64,000 nucleotides of DNA from Dactylosporangium vinaceum (GCF_019904175.1 NZ_CP061913.1:5952001-6016000), one strand, 5' to 3'. Numbered from the stretch's first letter, positions 1 through 8,699 are shown. Notes: generated by a model from the letters alone, not told the origin. Numbers and translations: made by a program.

Positions 1-1258
1 TGAGGTCGCCGACGTGCAGCGCGTCGCCGTGGCCCTTGCCGGTGTTCCAGAGCCCGGCGCCATTGTCGTCGATCGCCATCGCGCCGTAGACGATCTCGTC
101 GCGGCCGTCCTGGTCCACGTCGGCGATCGCCAGCTGGTGGTTGCCCTGCCCGGTCCAGGCCGAGCCGTTGGTGGAGCTGCTGCTGTCGAAGGTCCAGCGG
201 CGGGTCAGGGCCCCGTTGCGCCAGTCCCAGGCGACGACCACCGTGCGGGTGTAGTAGCCGCGGGCCATGATGATGCTCGGCCGGGACCCGTCGAGGTAGG
301 CGGTGCCGGCCAGGAACCGGTCGACGCGGTTGCCGTAGCTGTCGCCCCAGGACGAGACGGTGCCGCGGGCGGGCACGTAGCTGGTCGTGGCCATCGCGGC
401 GCCGGTCTGTCCGTTGAACACGGTGAGGTACTCCGGCCCGGTGAGGATGTAGCCGGAGGAGTTGCGGTAGTCGGCGGATGCGTTGCCGATGACGGTGCCG
501 ACACCGTCGCGGGTGCCGTCGCCGGTCTTCATCGCGACCTCGGCCTTGCCGTCACCGTCGTAGTCGAACACCTGGAACTGGGTGTAGTGCGCCCCGGCCC
601 GGATGTTGCGGCCCATGTCGATGCGCCACAGCCGGGTGCCGTTGAGCTTGTACGCGTCGATGTAGACGTTGCCGGTGTAGCCGGACTGCGAGTTGTCCTT
701 GGAGTTGGACGGGTCCCACTTGAGCACGATCTCGTACTGGCCGTCGCCGTCGAGGTCGCCGACGGAGGCGTCGTTGGCGCTGTACGTGTAGGCGACGCCG
801 TCGGGGGTGGTCCCGCCGGCCGGGAGCTGGATCGGCACGTCCATGCTGCTCGCGGCCAGGGCGGCGGTCGACGCGCCGGCGGTCAGGGAGGCCTGCTCGA
901 GCCCGCCGACGACCGGGCGGACCGAGTAGCGGGCACCGGCCGGGGCGCCGGCGTCCGTGTAGTTCGTGCCCTTGGTGACCGGGGCGGCGTTCACCTTGAC
1001 GCCGTCGCGGTACACGTTGAAGGCGGTGCCGGGTGCGTCGGTGCCGAGCAGCCGCCACGACAGGAAGTTGCCCTCGCCGGTGCGCAGGCTGATCAGGCCG
1101 CGGTCGAGGTGCTCGGTCATCGCGGTCGCCGGCGGTGCGGCCGCGCTCTGCTGCGGCGCGGCGGACGCGGACCTGGTCGCGGACACGGTCGAGCCGGCCG
1201 CGAGCAGGACCGCCGCGGCGACCGCGACGGTGAGCGACGGGGCGTTGATACGTTTCAT
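1..1258 (-). CDS. Secreted rhamnogalacturonan lyase, PL11 family (3' end outside window)
   Basis: N-terminal 419 codons of a secreted pectin-degrading enzyme; the C-terminus lies beyond base 1. A signal peptide (MKR then a hydrophobic Ala/Val stretch) is followed by the family-typical segment GEGNFLSWRLLGTD and a fibronectin-like domain with the motif FNVYRDGVKVN. Next come repeated Asp-rich blade motifs (VGDLDGDGQYEIVLKWDP, DYDGDGKAEVAMKTGDG, DVDQDGRDEIVYGAMAIDD, GHGDALHVGDL) of the eight-bladed, calcium-binding beta-propeller of YesW/YesX lyases. In this family the enzyme cleaves the alternating rhamnose-galacturonate backbone by beta-elimination. The ATG at 1258 is preceded by the purine-rich GAAGGGA. 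A strong promoter and a LacI-type operator lie just upstream. Domain order and motifs make PL11 assignment secure; endo- versus exo-action cannot be told. Confidence 0.9.
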   Translation of the reverse strand, partial: MKRINAPSLTVAVAAAVLLAAGSTVSATRSASAAPQQSAAAPPATAMTEHLDRGLISLRTGEGNFLSWRLLGTDAPGTAFNVYRDGVKVNAAPVTKGTNYTDAGAPAGARYSVRPVVGGLEQASLTAGASTAALAASSMDVPIQLPAGGTTPDGVAYTYSANDASVGDLDGDGQYEIVLKWDPSNSKDNSQSGYTGNVYIDAYKLNGTRLWRIDMGRNIRAGAHYTQFQVFDYDGDGKAEVAMKTGDGTRDGVGTVIGNASADYRNSSGYILTGPEYLTVFNGQTGAAMATTSYVPARGTVSSWGDSYGNRVDRFLAGTAYLDGSRPSIIMARGYYTRTVVVAWDWRNGALTRRWTFDSSSSTNGSAWTGQGNHQLAIADVDQDGRDEIVYGAMAIDDNGAGLWNTGKGHGDALHVGDL

Positions 1259-1283
1259 GGACGACATTCCCTTCGGTTGGGGT

Positions 1284-1299
1284 GGGAAAGCGCTTGCCC
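1284..1299 (-). promoter_or_regulatory. LacI-family-type operator in the lyase leader
   Basis: A 16-base inverted repeat with half-sites GGGAAAGC and GCTTGCCC (7 of 8 positions symmetric, central CpG) begins immediately after the predicted transcription start. Its AAGCGCTT core is typical of LacI/GalR-family operators in actinomycetes. The position fits repression by blocking initiation. No matching regulator is encoded next to it in the window. Confidence 0.55.
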
Positions 1300-1307
1300 G
1301 GCCCGCC

Positions 1308-1336
1308 AAGCTACGGTTTGCATCGATATCTGTCAA
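1308..1336 (-). promoter_or_regulatory. Promoter of the rhamnogalacturonan lyase gene
   Basis: On the minus strand a consensus -35 TTGACA (1336-1331) is followed by a 17-base spacer and the -10 TAGCTT (1313-1308). The predicted transcription start is near 1301, giving a leader of about 43 bases that carries the ribosome binding site. This is one of the best sigma-70-type promoters in the window. Confidence 0.7.
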
Positions 1337-1440
1337 CGTCTTGGCGTGAAAGCGGCGAAAGGACGCGTGCCGGTCGGCGGTGGAAGGTTGGCCGGTCGGC
1401 ACTCCCGGGCGCCCCGTCACCGGCCATAGCGTCCCGGGGC

Positions 1441-2007
1441 ATGTGGTTCCAACGTTTCGGCGCCGGCTGCGGCGTCCTGCTCGGCCTGTGCATCGCCGTG
1501 CCCGGTGCGATCGAGGCCTTCACCGGCGAGACGGCCGCGACGAGCCTGGTGCTCGGCCTCGGTGTCGTCCTCGCCGCCCCGACCGCGACGGTCCTGTACT
1601 TCCACCAGCGCAACGAGAGCGGGCGGTTCGGGGCGCTGGCGTTCGCAGTACACCTGCTGGGCCTCGGGCTCTTCAACGGCGTGGCCTTCTCCCTCAATGT
1701 GGTGCTGTTCTTCCTCGACGACGCCACCGTGGCCTCCCTCAGGGCCGGTCCGACGGGCCCGGTGCTCACCGCCGGCGCCGCGGTGTTCGTCCTCGGCACG
1801 CTGCTGTTCGCGGCGTCGATGGTGCGAGCGGGGGTCTTCCCGAAGCTGCCGGCGATCGGCTACGGCCTCGGCCTGACCCTCCTGGCCGCCCTCGCGCGGC
1901 TCGACGACACCCCGTGGACGAGCCTCGTGCACATCGCCGCCGGCGCATCGGTCGCCTGGCTGTCCCGCACCGCCCTCCCGGCCGCCCGGCCCGTGTCGGT
2001 AGCCTGA
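1441..2007 (+). CDS. Small integral membrane protein, unknown function
   Basis: 188 residues starting MWFQRFGAGCGV. I see five or six hydrophobic segments (about 7-24, 33-52, 62-90, 105-130, 137-155, 160-178) separated by short loops, and no catalytic motif. It lies 4 bases upstream of a histidine kinase gene and probably shares its transcript. A TAGCGT -10-like box ends 8 bases before the ATG and no ribosome binding site is obvious, so translation may start at or near the 5' end of the mRNA. The context suggests an accessory or sensed membrane partner of the two-component pair, but this is inference. I do not recognise a named family. Confidence 0.7.
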   Translation: MWFQRFGAGCGVLLGLCIAVPGAIEAFTGETAATSLVLGLGVVLAAPTATVLYFHQRNESGRFGALAFAVHLLGLGLFNGVAFSLNVVLFFLDDATVASLRAGPTGPVLTAGAAVFVLGTLLFAASMVRAGVFPKLPAIGYGLGLTLLAALARLDDTPWTSLVHIAAGASVAWLSRTALPAARPVSVA

Positions 2008-2011
2008 CGCC

Positions 2012-3010
2012 ATGCCCGTGCGCTGGGTGCCGTTCGTGCTGTGCGGCGCGGTCCTCGCCGCCGGCCTGACCGCCCGCCCCCTCGACCTGTCCGCGCTCGG
2101 CTTCGCCGCCGGGGTGCTCGCCCTGGCCGGCGTCGAGGCGCTGGACCGGGGGCGGCGGGCCTGGCTGGTGGTCCGCGTGGCCCTGCTGGCCCTCGTGGCC
2201 CCGTTCGACCCCAGCGGACTCACGGGTGCCCTGTTCATCACGGTGCCGTTCGCCGCGTACTTCACCATGGGCCGCCGCACCGCCGTCGTGCTGGGCGCGG
2301 CCGGGGCCGGTCTGCTCGCGCTGTTCTTCGCCGCCGGTGGGGCGGGCGACGTGGGGGACCTGGTGATGTACGCGGTCGGCCTGGTCCTCGCCCTGACCGC
2401 GGCCGCGTTCGCCGTCGGCCGGATGGATGCCGTGGCCGAGCTGGCCGCGGCCCGGGAGCGCAACCGGCTGGCCCGCGAGATCCACGACAGCCTCGGCCAC
2501 CACCTGACCGCCATCGCCGTCCAGCTGGAGAAGGCCGAGGCGTTCCGCGACCGCGACCAGCAGGCCGCCGCCCGCGCCGTCACCGACGCCCGCTGGTCGG
2601 CGAAGCAGGCGCTGGCCGAGGTCCGCGACTCGGTGCGCACCCTGCGCGACGCGCCGCCGTCCGTGCGGGACCTGGCCCGGCACGCGCCCGATGTGACGGT
2701 CTCGGTCCTGGGCGACGAGGCCGCCGTGCCCGCGCCCGTCCGCCTGGCCGTCTACCGGGCCGCGCAGGAGGCCCTGACCAACGCCAGGCGCCACGGCAAC
2801 GCACGGGCCATGGCCGTGGCCGCCGACTTCCGCGGCGGCCGCGCGACGCTCACCGTGACCGACGACGGCACCGGCCTGCCCGAGTCCCCGGGCGCCGGCT
2901 TCGGCCTGCAGGGCATGCGCGAGCGCGTCGAACAGCTCGGCGGCACCCTGACCCTCGCCCCGGCCGACTCCGGCGTCCGCCTGACCGTCACCATCCCGGC
3001 CCCGGCATGA
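2012..3010 (+). CDS. Sensor histidine kinase, NarL/DesK-type (HisKA_3), pair 1
   Basis: 332 residues. Four or five N-terminal membrane segments (to about residue 137) lead into a dimerisation/phosphoacceptor helix with the motif REIHDSLGHH (phospho-accepting His158). A GHKL ATPase domain follows, with an N-box (QEALTNARRH), G1 (TDDGTGL) and G2 (GFGLQGM). No extracellular sensor domain is present, so the stimulus is probably sensed within the membrane or through a partner. The stop codon overlaps the start of the response regulator gene (ATGA), so the two are translationally coupled. A TAGCCT box at 2000-2005 ends exactly 6 bases before the ATG, so the kinase may also have its own leaderless promoter inside the end of the upstream gene. 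Confidence 0.92.
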   Translation: MPVRWVPFVLCGAVLAAGLTARPLDLSALGFAAGVLALAGVEALDRGRRAWLVVRVALLALVAPFDPSGLTGALFITVPFAAYFTMGRRTAVVLGAAGAGLLALFFAAGGAGDVGDLVMYAVGLVLALTAAAFAVGRMDAVAELAAARERNRLAREIHDSLGHHLTAIAVQLEKAEAFRDRDQQAAARAVTDARWSAKQALAEVRDSVRTLRDAPPSVRDLARHAPDVTVSVLGDEAAVPAPVRLAVYRAAQEALTNARRHGNARAMAVAADFRGGRATLTVTDDGTGLPESPGAGFGLQGMRERVEQLGGTLTLAPADSGVRLTVTIPAPA

Positions 3011-3639
3011 CCCCCGTCCGCGTCCTGGTGGTGGACGACCAGCAGCTGGTCCGCGACGGCATCGCCTCGCTGCTGGGCATCCAGCCCGGCATCGAGGTCG
3101 TCGGCACCGCCGCCGGCGGCGAGGAGGCCCTGCAGCGGGCCGCCGAGCTCGGGCCGGACGTGGTGCTGATGGATGTGCGCATGCCCGGCCTGGACGGCGT
3201 GGAGGCCACCCGGGCGCTGCGCACGACCCACCCGTCGTGCCGGGTCGTCATGCTGACCACGTTCGACGACGACCAGTACGTGGCCCTGGCCCTGCGTGCG
3301 GGCGCGGACGGCTACCTGCTGAAGGACCTGGGTGCGGCCGAGCTCGCGGACGCGGTGCGCCTGGTCCACCGCGGCGTGGCCCAGCTGGACCCGGCGGTGG
3401 CCCGGCGGCTGGCCGCGCTGCGCCCGTCCGCCCTCCCGGCCGCGGACCTGACGACCCGGGAGCTGGAGATCCTGCGGCTGGTGGCCACGGGCGCGACGAA
3501 CCGCGAGATCGCCGGCCGGATGTTCCTCAGCGAGGGCACGGTGAAGAACCACGTCTCGCGCATCCTGAGCCGCCTCGGCCTGCGCGACCGCACCCAGGCC
3601 GCCGTCTACGCCCGCGACAACGGCCTGCTCGGCCCCTGA
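3007..3639 (+). CDS. Response regulator, NarL/LuxR family, pair 1
   Basis: 210 residues. The receiver domain (about 1-120) has the acidic pair VVDDQ, phospho-acceptor Asp56 in VVLMDVRMP, the switch Thr in LTTFDDD and the conserved Lys in LLKDL. The C-terminal LuxR-type helix-turn-helix (about 145-205) has LTTRELEILRLVATG and SEGTVKNHVSRIL. It is a DNA-binding transcription regulator controlled by the kinase immediately upstream (4-base ATGA overlap). Targets are unknown; the upstream membrane protein gene is the obvious local candidate. Confidence 0.93.
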   Translation: MTPVRVLVVDDQQLVRDGIASLLGIQPGIEVVGTAAGGEEALQRAAELGPDVVLMDVRMPGLDGVEATRALRTTHPSCRVVMLTTFDDDQYVALALRAGADGYLLKDLGAAELADAVRLVHRGVAQLDPAVARRLAALRPSALPAADLTTRELEILRLVATGATNREIAGRMFLSEGTVKNHVSRILSRLGLRDRTQAAVYARDNGLLGP

Positions 3640-3846
3640 AACCCGGTTGAGGCGCGCCGCGGCGCCGCCGTAGGTTCACCGCGTGACACCGCCCGCACTG
3701 TAGACCCCGACGCACCTGTTCCCGCATCTCCGGCCGCCGGGTATCCCGTCGGCCCGGCCGGGCTGCCCTTCGGCGCCCGGGCGTGCTGCGTTCGAGGCCG
3801 CGCACTGATCGGCCTCGCCTGGGTCCTGCAGAGAGTGCACATCCTC

Positions 3847-4413
3847 ATGTCCGCACAACCGCATATCGTGCTGTCCTGGCTCGTCCGCCGGACCAGGCTG
3901 CCGCTGCTGCACCGCCGCTGCCCGGACTGCCGGTCGGCGTCGGCGACCACCGGGCCCGGGCGGTTCCGGGTCAACGCCAACGGGAAGCTGCTGGACGTCT
4001 GGCTCCTGGTCCGGTGCGTGGGCTGCGACCGGACGTCCAAACTCACGGTGCACGAGCGGGTGCCCGTCGCCCGCCTCGACCCGGCCGCGCTCGACGGCTA
4101 CCACGCCAACGACCCGGCGCTGGTGGCCGCCGTGCTGCTCGACCCGCGGCACCGCGCCGCGCTCGACTGGCGCGGCGCCTGGCGACTGGACACGCCGGCG
4201 GCCCCGCTCGCCGGCGACTGGCCGGTCCAGGTCGAGGTCGAGTTCGCCGACCCGGTGCCGGTGCGGCCGGATCGGCTCATCGCCCACGGGCTGGGGATCA
4301 GCCGCAACGACGTGCCGGCGCGGGTCAAGTGCGACGTCTCGCTGCGCCGGCCCGCCACCGCCGGCTTCCGGTTCGTCGTGCTCAGCCCGTCAGCGCCGCC
4401 CGCAGCAGCGTGA
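3847..4413 (+). CDS. DUF1062 family protein
   Basis: 188 residues. Two CxxC pairs (CPDC near residue 25 and CVGC near residue 58) suggest one zinc ribbon. Between them lies the hallmark FRVNANGKLLDVWLLVRC of the DUF1062 family, followed by a charged alpha/beta region and LGISRNDVPARVKCDV near the C-terminus. The function of the family is not established. I chose the ATG at 3847; an in-frame GTG at 3835 would add four residues. The final 32 bases overlap the end of the convergent hydrolase gene. Confidence 0.8.
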   Translation: MSAQPHIVLSWLVRRTRLPLLHRRCPDCRSASATTGPGRFRVNANGKLLDVWLLVRCVGCDRTSKLTVHERVPVARLDPAALDGYHANDPALVAAVLLDPRHRAALDWRGAWRLDTPAAPLAGDWPVQVEVEFADPVPVRPDRLIAHGLGISRNDVPARVKCDVSLRRPATAGFRFVVLSPSAPPAAA

Positions 4414-5185
4414 GCCAGGCCGCGGGCTGATCGAGGTGGGCGTCGTGCCCGGCGTCCGCGATGGTGGCGTAGCGGACGCCGGGACGCAGGGCGCGCATGC
4501 GGGCGTCCTCCTCCGGCGGGCAGGTGCCGCGCTCGCCGCGGATCAGCAGGGTCGGTGCCCGCACCGCCTGCCACTGCGCCCAGCGGGCTTCGGCGGCCAC
4601 CGGGCGGATGGCGGCCTCCATCATGTCCGCGTCGAAGCGGGGGCGCAGGCCGTCGGGGTGCTGCTCCAGGTCGGCCGCCCAGGCGCGGGCGGTCGGCGTG
4701 GCGCCCAGGAACGACACCGCCGCGGCGGCCGACGGGAACGGCAGCGGCCAGGAGGCGAACCAGCGGCCCAGGCGGGCCGGGTAGTCGTCACCGGGGGCCG
4801 TGCCGCCCACGCCCGCCTCCAGCATGACCAGGTTGGAGACCAGCTCCGGGTGGTGGGCGGCCAGGAGCATGGCCGTGTGGCCGCCCATCGACTGGCCGGC
4901 GACGGCGGCCGGGCGGGCGCCGCCGAGCGCGTCGAGCAGGAACGCGGCGTCGGCCACGTAGGCGTCGCGGGACAGGTCGGCCGGGCGCCTGGTGCTGTGG
5001 CCGTGGGCGCGCTGGTCGGGGACGATCACGCGGAAGTCGCCGGTCAGCGCGTGCGCGGTCGGGAGGAGCTCGGTGCCGGCGCCGGCCAGGCCGTGCAGCA
5101 GCAGGACGGGCGGCGCGGCGGGCGGACCGCCGGTCAGGCAGGACAGGACGACGTCGTCTCGGCGGAGCTCCACGCGGTGCACCAA
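4382..5185 (-). CDS. Alpha/beta hydrolase
   Basis: 267 residues with the alpha/beta-hydrolase signature: oxyanion-hole loop LLLHGLAG (28-35), nucleophile elbow GQSMGG (Ser99) and the C-terminal catalytic His247 in ADAGHDAHLD. The acidic residue is probably in the strand near LLIRGERG. There is no signal peptide, so it is cytoplasmic. The substrate cannot be told; the closest well-known folds are esterases and C-C hydrolases. The start is uncertain: TTG at 5185, with GTG codons at 5182 and 5173 in frame, and no clear ribosome binding site. The 3' end overlaps the convergent DUF1062 gene by 32 bases, leaving no room for a terminator between them. Confidence 0.85.
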   Translation of the reverse strand: MVHRVELRRDDVVLSCLTGGPPAAPPVLLLHGLAGAGTELLPTAHALTGDFRVIVPDQRAHGHSTRRPADLSRDAYVADAAFLLDALGGARPAAVAGQSMGGHTAMLLAAHHPELVSNLVMLEAGVGGTAPGDDYPARLGRWFASWPLPFPSAAAAVSFLGATPTARAWAADLEQHPDGLRPRFDADMMEAAIRPVAAEARWAQWQAVRAPTLLIRGERGTCPPEEDARMRALRPGVRYATIADAGHDAHLDQPAAWLTLLRAALTG

Positions 5186-5274
5186 GCCATGATCTCAGAG
5201 CCACCGAAAACCACTTCAGCGGATGATTCGGGCAATTAGGATGATGCGCACAACGACCCAGCGGGGGGTACATC

Positions 5275-6000
5275 ATGCGCAGCCGAGGGCGGTTCGCCGT
5301 CGCCGTCACGTTCACTACCGCGGCGACCCTTGTGGCCACCGCCGTGCAGGCCGAGGCCGTCGCCGAGACGTCCGGCGGGCATACCGTCGCGCAGTACGAG
5401 ATGAACGAGGGCCCGGGCGCCCGGACCATGGTTGACAGCTCCGGGCACGGCCTGGACGGTGCCGTCGGGTCAGAGGTGCAGACGGGCGTCGGGGTGCAGG
5501 GCGAGACCGCGTACCGCTTCACCCGCCTCGACCCCGACACGCCGCCGACGCACCCGCGGCACCTCGCCACCGTGCCGTCGCAGCGTGACCTGAACCCGGG
5601 CGACCGCGACTTCGCCCTCACCGTCCGGCTGCGTACGCAGTACCACTTCGGCAACGTCGTGCAGAAGGGCCAGGCGACTGTCGACGGCGGCAACTACAAG
5701 CTGCAGATCCCCAGCGGCATCGCGCAGTGCCTGTTCCGGGGCGACCACGGCACGCTCATCGTCTCCTCGCGCAGCCGCCTCAACGACGGGCGCTGGCACG
5801 TCGTGCGCTGCGAACGCTCCCAGACCGGGCTGGCCCTCATCGTCGACGGGCGCACCGAGGCCCGCAAGTCGGGGTGGACCGGGTACATCGCCAACGACTG
5901 GCCGCTCTCGGTCGGCGGGAAGACGGCCTGCGACCAGGTCGACGTCGGCTGCGACTACTACGCCGGGGACATCGACTACGTGAAGCTGGAGTCGCGGTAG
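5275..6000 (+). CDS. Secreted LamG/concanavalin A-like protein
   Basis: 241 residues with a signal peptide (MRSRGRFAVAVTF to about VQAEAVA), so it is exported. The rest is a single laminin-G-like jelly-roll: it opens with AQYEMNEGPGARTMVDSSGHGLDG, has a central LNDGRWHVVRCERS strand pair and ends DIDYVKLE, as in LamG_3 domains. A Cys pair (ACDQVDVGC) probably forms a disulfide near the C-terminus. Such stand-alone domains bind glycans or cell-surface material; no catalytic residues are visible. The ATG is preceded by a GGGGGT ribosome binding site, and a TAGGAT -10-like box lies at 5237-5242. The gene ends 8 bases before the arylamine acetyltransferase. Confidence 0.82.
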   Translation: MRSRGRFAVAVTFTTAATLVATAVQAEAVAETSGGHTVAQYEMNEGPGARTMVDSSGHGLDGAVGSEVQTGVGVQGETAYRFTRLDPDTPPTHPRHLATVPSQRDLNPGDRDFALTVRLRTQYHFGNVVQKGQATVDGGNYKLQIPSGIAQCLFRGDHGTLIVSSRSRLNDGRWHVVRCERSQTGLALIVDGRTEARKSGWTGYIANDWPLSVGGKTACDQVDVGCDYYAGDIDYVKLESR

Positions 6001-6008
6001 GGTCCGGT

Positions 6009-6767
6009 GTGGACGACTACCTGGCACGGATCGGCATCACCGAACGGCCGTCGACGCCCGACATCGGGACGCTGCGGCGGATCCAGCGGGCGCACCTGGG
6101 GACGGTGCCGTTCGAGAACCTGAGCATCCACCTGGGCGAACCGATCGGGCTCGGCGACGACGAGCTGCTCGACAAGATCGTCAACCGCCGGCGGGGCGGG
6201 TTCTGCTACGAGGTCAACGGGGCGCTGGCGCTGCTGCTGCGCGACCTCGGGTACACCGTCACCCTGCACTCCGCGCGGACGTGGAACGGGACGGTGTTCG
6301 GCTTCCCGTTCGACCACCTGGTGCTCCGCGTCGAGCTCGAGCACCCCTGGCTCGTCGACGTCGGCTTCGGCCGGTTCGCCCACCATCCGCTGCGCCTCGA
6401 CGCCACCGGGCCGCAGGCGGACCCGGACGGCACCTACACCGTGACGGAGGACGCCGGCGAGCTGATCGTGACCGGGCCGCGGGAGCACGAGTACCGGATC
6501 GATCCCCGCCCCTATCTGCTGCGTGACTTCGGGCCCACCTGCTGGTATCAGCAGACCTCGCCGCTGTCGCACTTCACGAAGGGCCCGACGTGCTCACGGG
6601 TCACCGAGGACGGCGGGCGGATCACGCTCTCCGGTCGCAAGCTGATCCGCACCACCGGCGACGCCAGGCAGGAGCGCACGCTGAGCGGCGACGAGGCGCT
6701 CGCCGCCTACCGCACCGAGTTCGGCATCGAGCTCACCCGCCTGCCGGAGGCGAGGACCCCGGCGTGA
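6009..6767 (+). CDS. nat: Arylamine N-acetyltransferase
   Basis: 252 residues. The enzyme transfers an acyl group from acyl-CoA to arylamines or hydrazines through a Cys-His-Asp triad. All three residues are visible: Cys66 in RRGGFCYEVN, His103 in FPFDHLVL and Asp117 in LVDVGFG. The N-terminal motif HLGTVPFENLSIHLG is also family-typical, and the length is slightly below the usual 270-280 residues. The GTG at 6009, 8 bases after the preceding gene, gives the correct N-terminus (MDDYLARIGI). Such enzymes occur in xenobiotic detoxification and, in some actinomycetes, as amide synthases in ansamycin pathways; nothing nearby supports the latter. The 3' end overlaps a convergent regulator gene by 35 bases. 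Confidence 0.92.
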   Translation: MDDYLARIGITERPSTPDIGTLRRIQRAHLGTVPFENLSIHLGEPIGLGDDELLDKIVNRRRGGFCYEVNGALALLLRDLGYTVTLHSARTWNGTVFGFPFDHLVLRVELEHPWLVDVGFGRFAHHPLRLDATGPQADPDGTYTVTEDAGELIVTGPREHEYRIDPRPYLLRDFGPTCWYQQTSPLSHFTKGPTCSRVTEDGGRITLSGRKLIRTTGDARQERTLSGDEALAAYRTEFGIELTRLPEARTPA

Positions 6768-7416
6768 CGAGCCCGGTCTCGTAGGCCACGACGATCGCCT
6801 GGGCCCGGTCCCGCAGCCGCAGTTTCTGCAGGATCCGGGCCACGTGCGTCTTCACCGTCGCGTCGGACAGGAACAGCCGCTCGGCCAGCTCCGCGTTCGA
6901 CAGTCCGCGGGCCAGCAGCGCCAGCACCTCGAGCTCGCGCGGGGTGAGCGTCGACAGGTCCCGGTGCAGGGCGGCCGACCCGGCGTCGCGGGCCGCGTAC
7001 CGCTCGATCAGCCGCCGGGTGATCGCCGGCGCGAGCAGCGCGTCACCGGAGCGGACCAGGCGGACCGCCGCGACCAGCTGCTCCGGGCTCACGTCCTTGA
7101 GCAGGAAGCCGGACGCGCCCGCCGACAGCGCCGCATACACGTACCGGTCGAGGTCGAACGTGGTGAGGATGACGACCCGGGGCGCGGCGGCGTCCCCGGT
7201 CATGATCCGCCGGGTCGCCTCGAGGCCGTCCATCTCCGGCATCCGCACGTCCATCAGGACCACGTCCGGCGTCGTGCGGCGCACCGCCGCGACCGCCTCC
7301 ACCCCGTTGGCCGCCTCGGCGACGACGTCGATCCCGTCGGCGTTGAGGATCATCCGGAACCCGGTGCGCACCAGGGCCTGATCATCGGCGATCACCACGC
7401 GCAGCGGCTCGCTCAA
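6733..7416 (-). CDS. Response regulator, NarL/LuxR family, pair 2
   Basis: 227 residues. The receiver domain has phospho-acceptor Asp56 (VVLMDVRMPEMDG), ILTTFDLDRYV and the conserved Lys in FLLKDVSP. The LuxR helix-turn-helix has LTPRELEVLALLARGLSN and SDATVKTHVARIL. It overlaps its kinase gene by 4 bases (ATGA) and is divergent from an ABC exporter operon, its most likely target. The C-terminal tail TPGSSPPAGG is encoded in the 35-base overlap with the convergent acetyltransferase. Confidence 0.93.
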   Translation of the reverse strand: MSEPLRVVIADDQALVRTGFRMILNADGIDVVAEAANGVEAVAAVRRTTPDVVLMDVRMPEMDGLEATRRIMTGDAAAPRVVILTTFDLDRYVYAALSAGASGFLLKDVSPEQLVAAVRLVRSGDALLAPAITRRLIERYAARDAGSAALHRDLSTLTPRELEVLALLARGLSNAELAERLFLSDATVKTHVARILQKLRLRDRAQAIVVAYETGLVTPGSSPPAGG

Positions 7417-8699
7417 GCGGCACCGACCTCCAAAGGAATCTCCGCCTGCACCCGGAACCCGCCCGTCGGCCGCGGCCCGGCGGTGAGGGTGCCACCATAG
7501 ACGGTGAGCCGCTCCCGCAGCCCGGCCAGCCCCCGGCCGCTGCCGTGCGCACCCAGCGCCGCAACCCCGCCGGTGTCGGCCACGTCGATGTGCAGGGTTC
7601 GCCCGTCGGCCGAGACGACGACGTCGATCGCCGCGCCGGCCGCATGCTTGACCGCGTTCGTCAGCGCCTCCTGCACGACCCGGTAGGCGGCCAGCCCGAT
7701 CCCCGGCGGGACCGGCGGCGCGGCCACGGCCAGGGTCACCGGCACCCCTGTCTCACGGACCCGCTCGACGAGCGTCTCCAGCTGGTCCAGGCCCGGCTGC
7801 GGCGCCAGGTCGGCGTGGTCTTCACCGACGGTGAGCAGCCCGATCGCCTGGCGCAGCTCGGTCAGCGCGGCCCGGCCGCCGGCCTCGACGGCCAGGAGGG
7901 CCTCCTTCGCCTGCTCGGGCCGGGCGTCCATGACCTTGCGGGCCGCCCCGGCCTGCACGACCATCACGCTCACGTTGTGGGTGACGACGTCGTGCAGCTC
8001 CCGGGCCAGGCGGGCGCGCTCCTCGTCGACGGCGATGCGCGCCGCGGCCGCCTGCTCGCGCTCGGCGGTGCGGGCCCGCTGCCGCCAGCTGTGGATGGTG
8101 TTCGCGGCCAGCCCGACCGAGGACAGGATCAGGAACAGCATCAGGCCCTGCGGCAGGTCCGGCAGGTTGTCCTGCAGGTCGCTGACCGCGATGGCGGTCG
8201 TGACGACGACGCTGACGAGCGCCAGGTTGCGGTACCGGGAGTACATGGGGGCGCTGTAGGCCGCGATCAGCGACGCGACGACGGTCCAGGTCGGGTCGGC
8301 GTTCTCCTGGAAGACCGCGAACGTGCACGCCACGATGACCAGGAACGACACCAGCGGGAAGCGGCGGCGGAAGGCCAGCGGCAGCGCGGTGAGCGCGGCG
8401 GCCAGCAGCAGCCACCCGGCCTCGCCCCCGTCGTCCGGGGCCGGCGCCATCCGGCCCGGGTCGTCCGGGATGGGCGGCAGCTCCGGCTTCGGGGGCCGCA
8501 CCGGCGGCGCGCCCCGGTCGAACGGGCCGTGGACGACCATCGGCCCGTGCCGGTCGGGCACCTGATACGGCTCGGCGGCGCCGTTGACCGCGCCGATCGC
8601 GAGCAGCACGGCGAGGATGACGTCGGCCGTCCAGGCCCACGGGGTGAGCCGGGCCGGCGCCGGGGTCTCCACGCGCAGCCAGGCCACCAGCTTCTTCAT
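7413..8699 (-). CDS. Sensor histidine kinase, HisKA_3 type, pair 2
   Basis: 428 residues. One membrane segment (about 24-42) precedes a Pro/Asp-rich extracytoplasmic loop (about 43-95) that could be a small sensor. Four further membrane segments (about 96-202) follow, then the phosphoacceptor helix ARELHDVVTHN (His236) and a GHKL ATPase domain with N-box QEALTNAVKH, G1 VADTGG and G2 GRGLAGLRER. Pro-rich stretches such as PPVRPPKPELPPIPDD in the loop are unusual. It is the first gene of the kinase-regulator pair and is divergent from the ABC transporter at 8822, a common arrangement for systems that sense envelope-active compounds. Confidence 0.92.
   Translation of the reverse strand: MKKLVAWLRVETPAPARLTPWAWTADVILAVLLAIGAVNGAAEPYQVPDRHGPMVVHGPFDRGAPPVRPPKPELPPIPDDPGRMAPAPDDGGEAGWLLLAAALTALPLAFRRRFPLVSFLVIVACTFAVFQENADPTWTVVASLIAAYSAPMYSRYRNLALVSVVVTTAIAVSDLQDNLPDLPQGLMLFLILSSVGLAANTIHSWRQRARTAEREQAAAARIAVDEERARLARELHDVVTHNVSVMVVQAGAARKVMDARPEQAKEALLAVEAGGRAALTELRQAIGLLTVGEDHADLAPQPGLDQLETLVERVRETGVPVTLAVAAPPVPPGIGLAAYRVVQEALTNAVKHAAGAAIDVVVSADGRTLHIDVADTGGVAALGAHGSGRGLAGLRERLTVYGGTLTAGPRPTGGFRVQAEIPLEVGAA

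Noticed and set aside
14..1429. Long plus-strand open frame opposite the lyase
   Set aside because: Its translation is low-complexity Val/Gly/Ala/Arg without any domain and is the antisense of a clear PL11 lyase; such shadows are common at this G+C.
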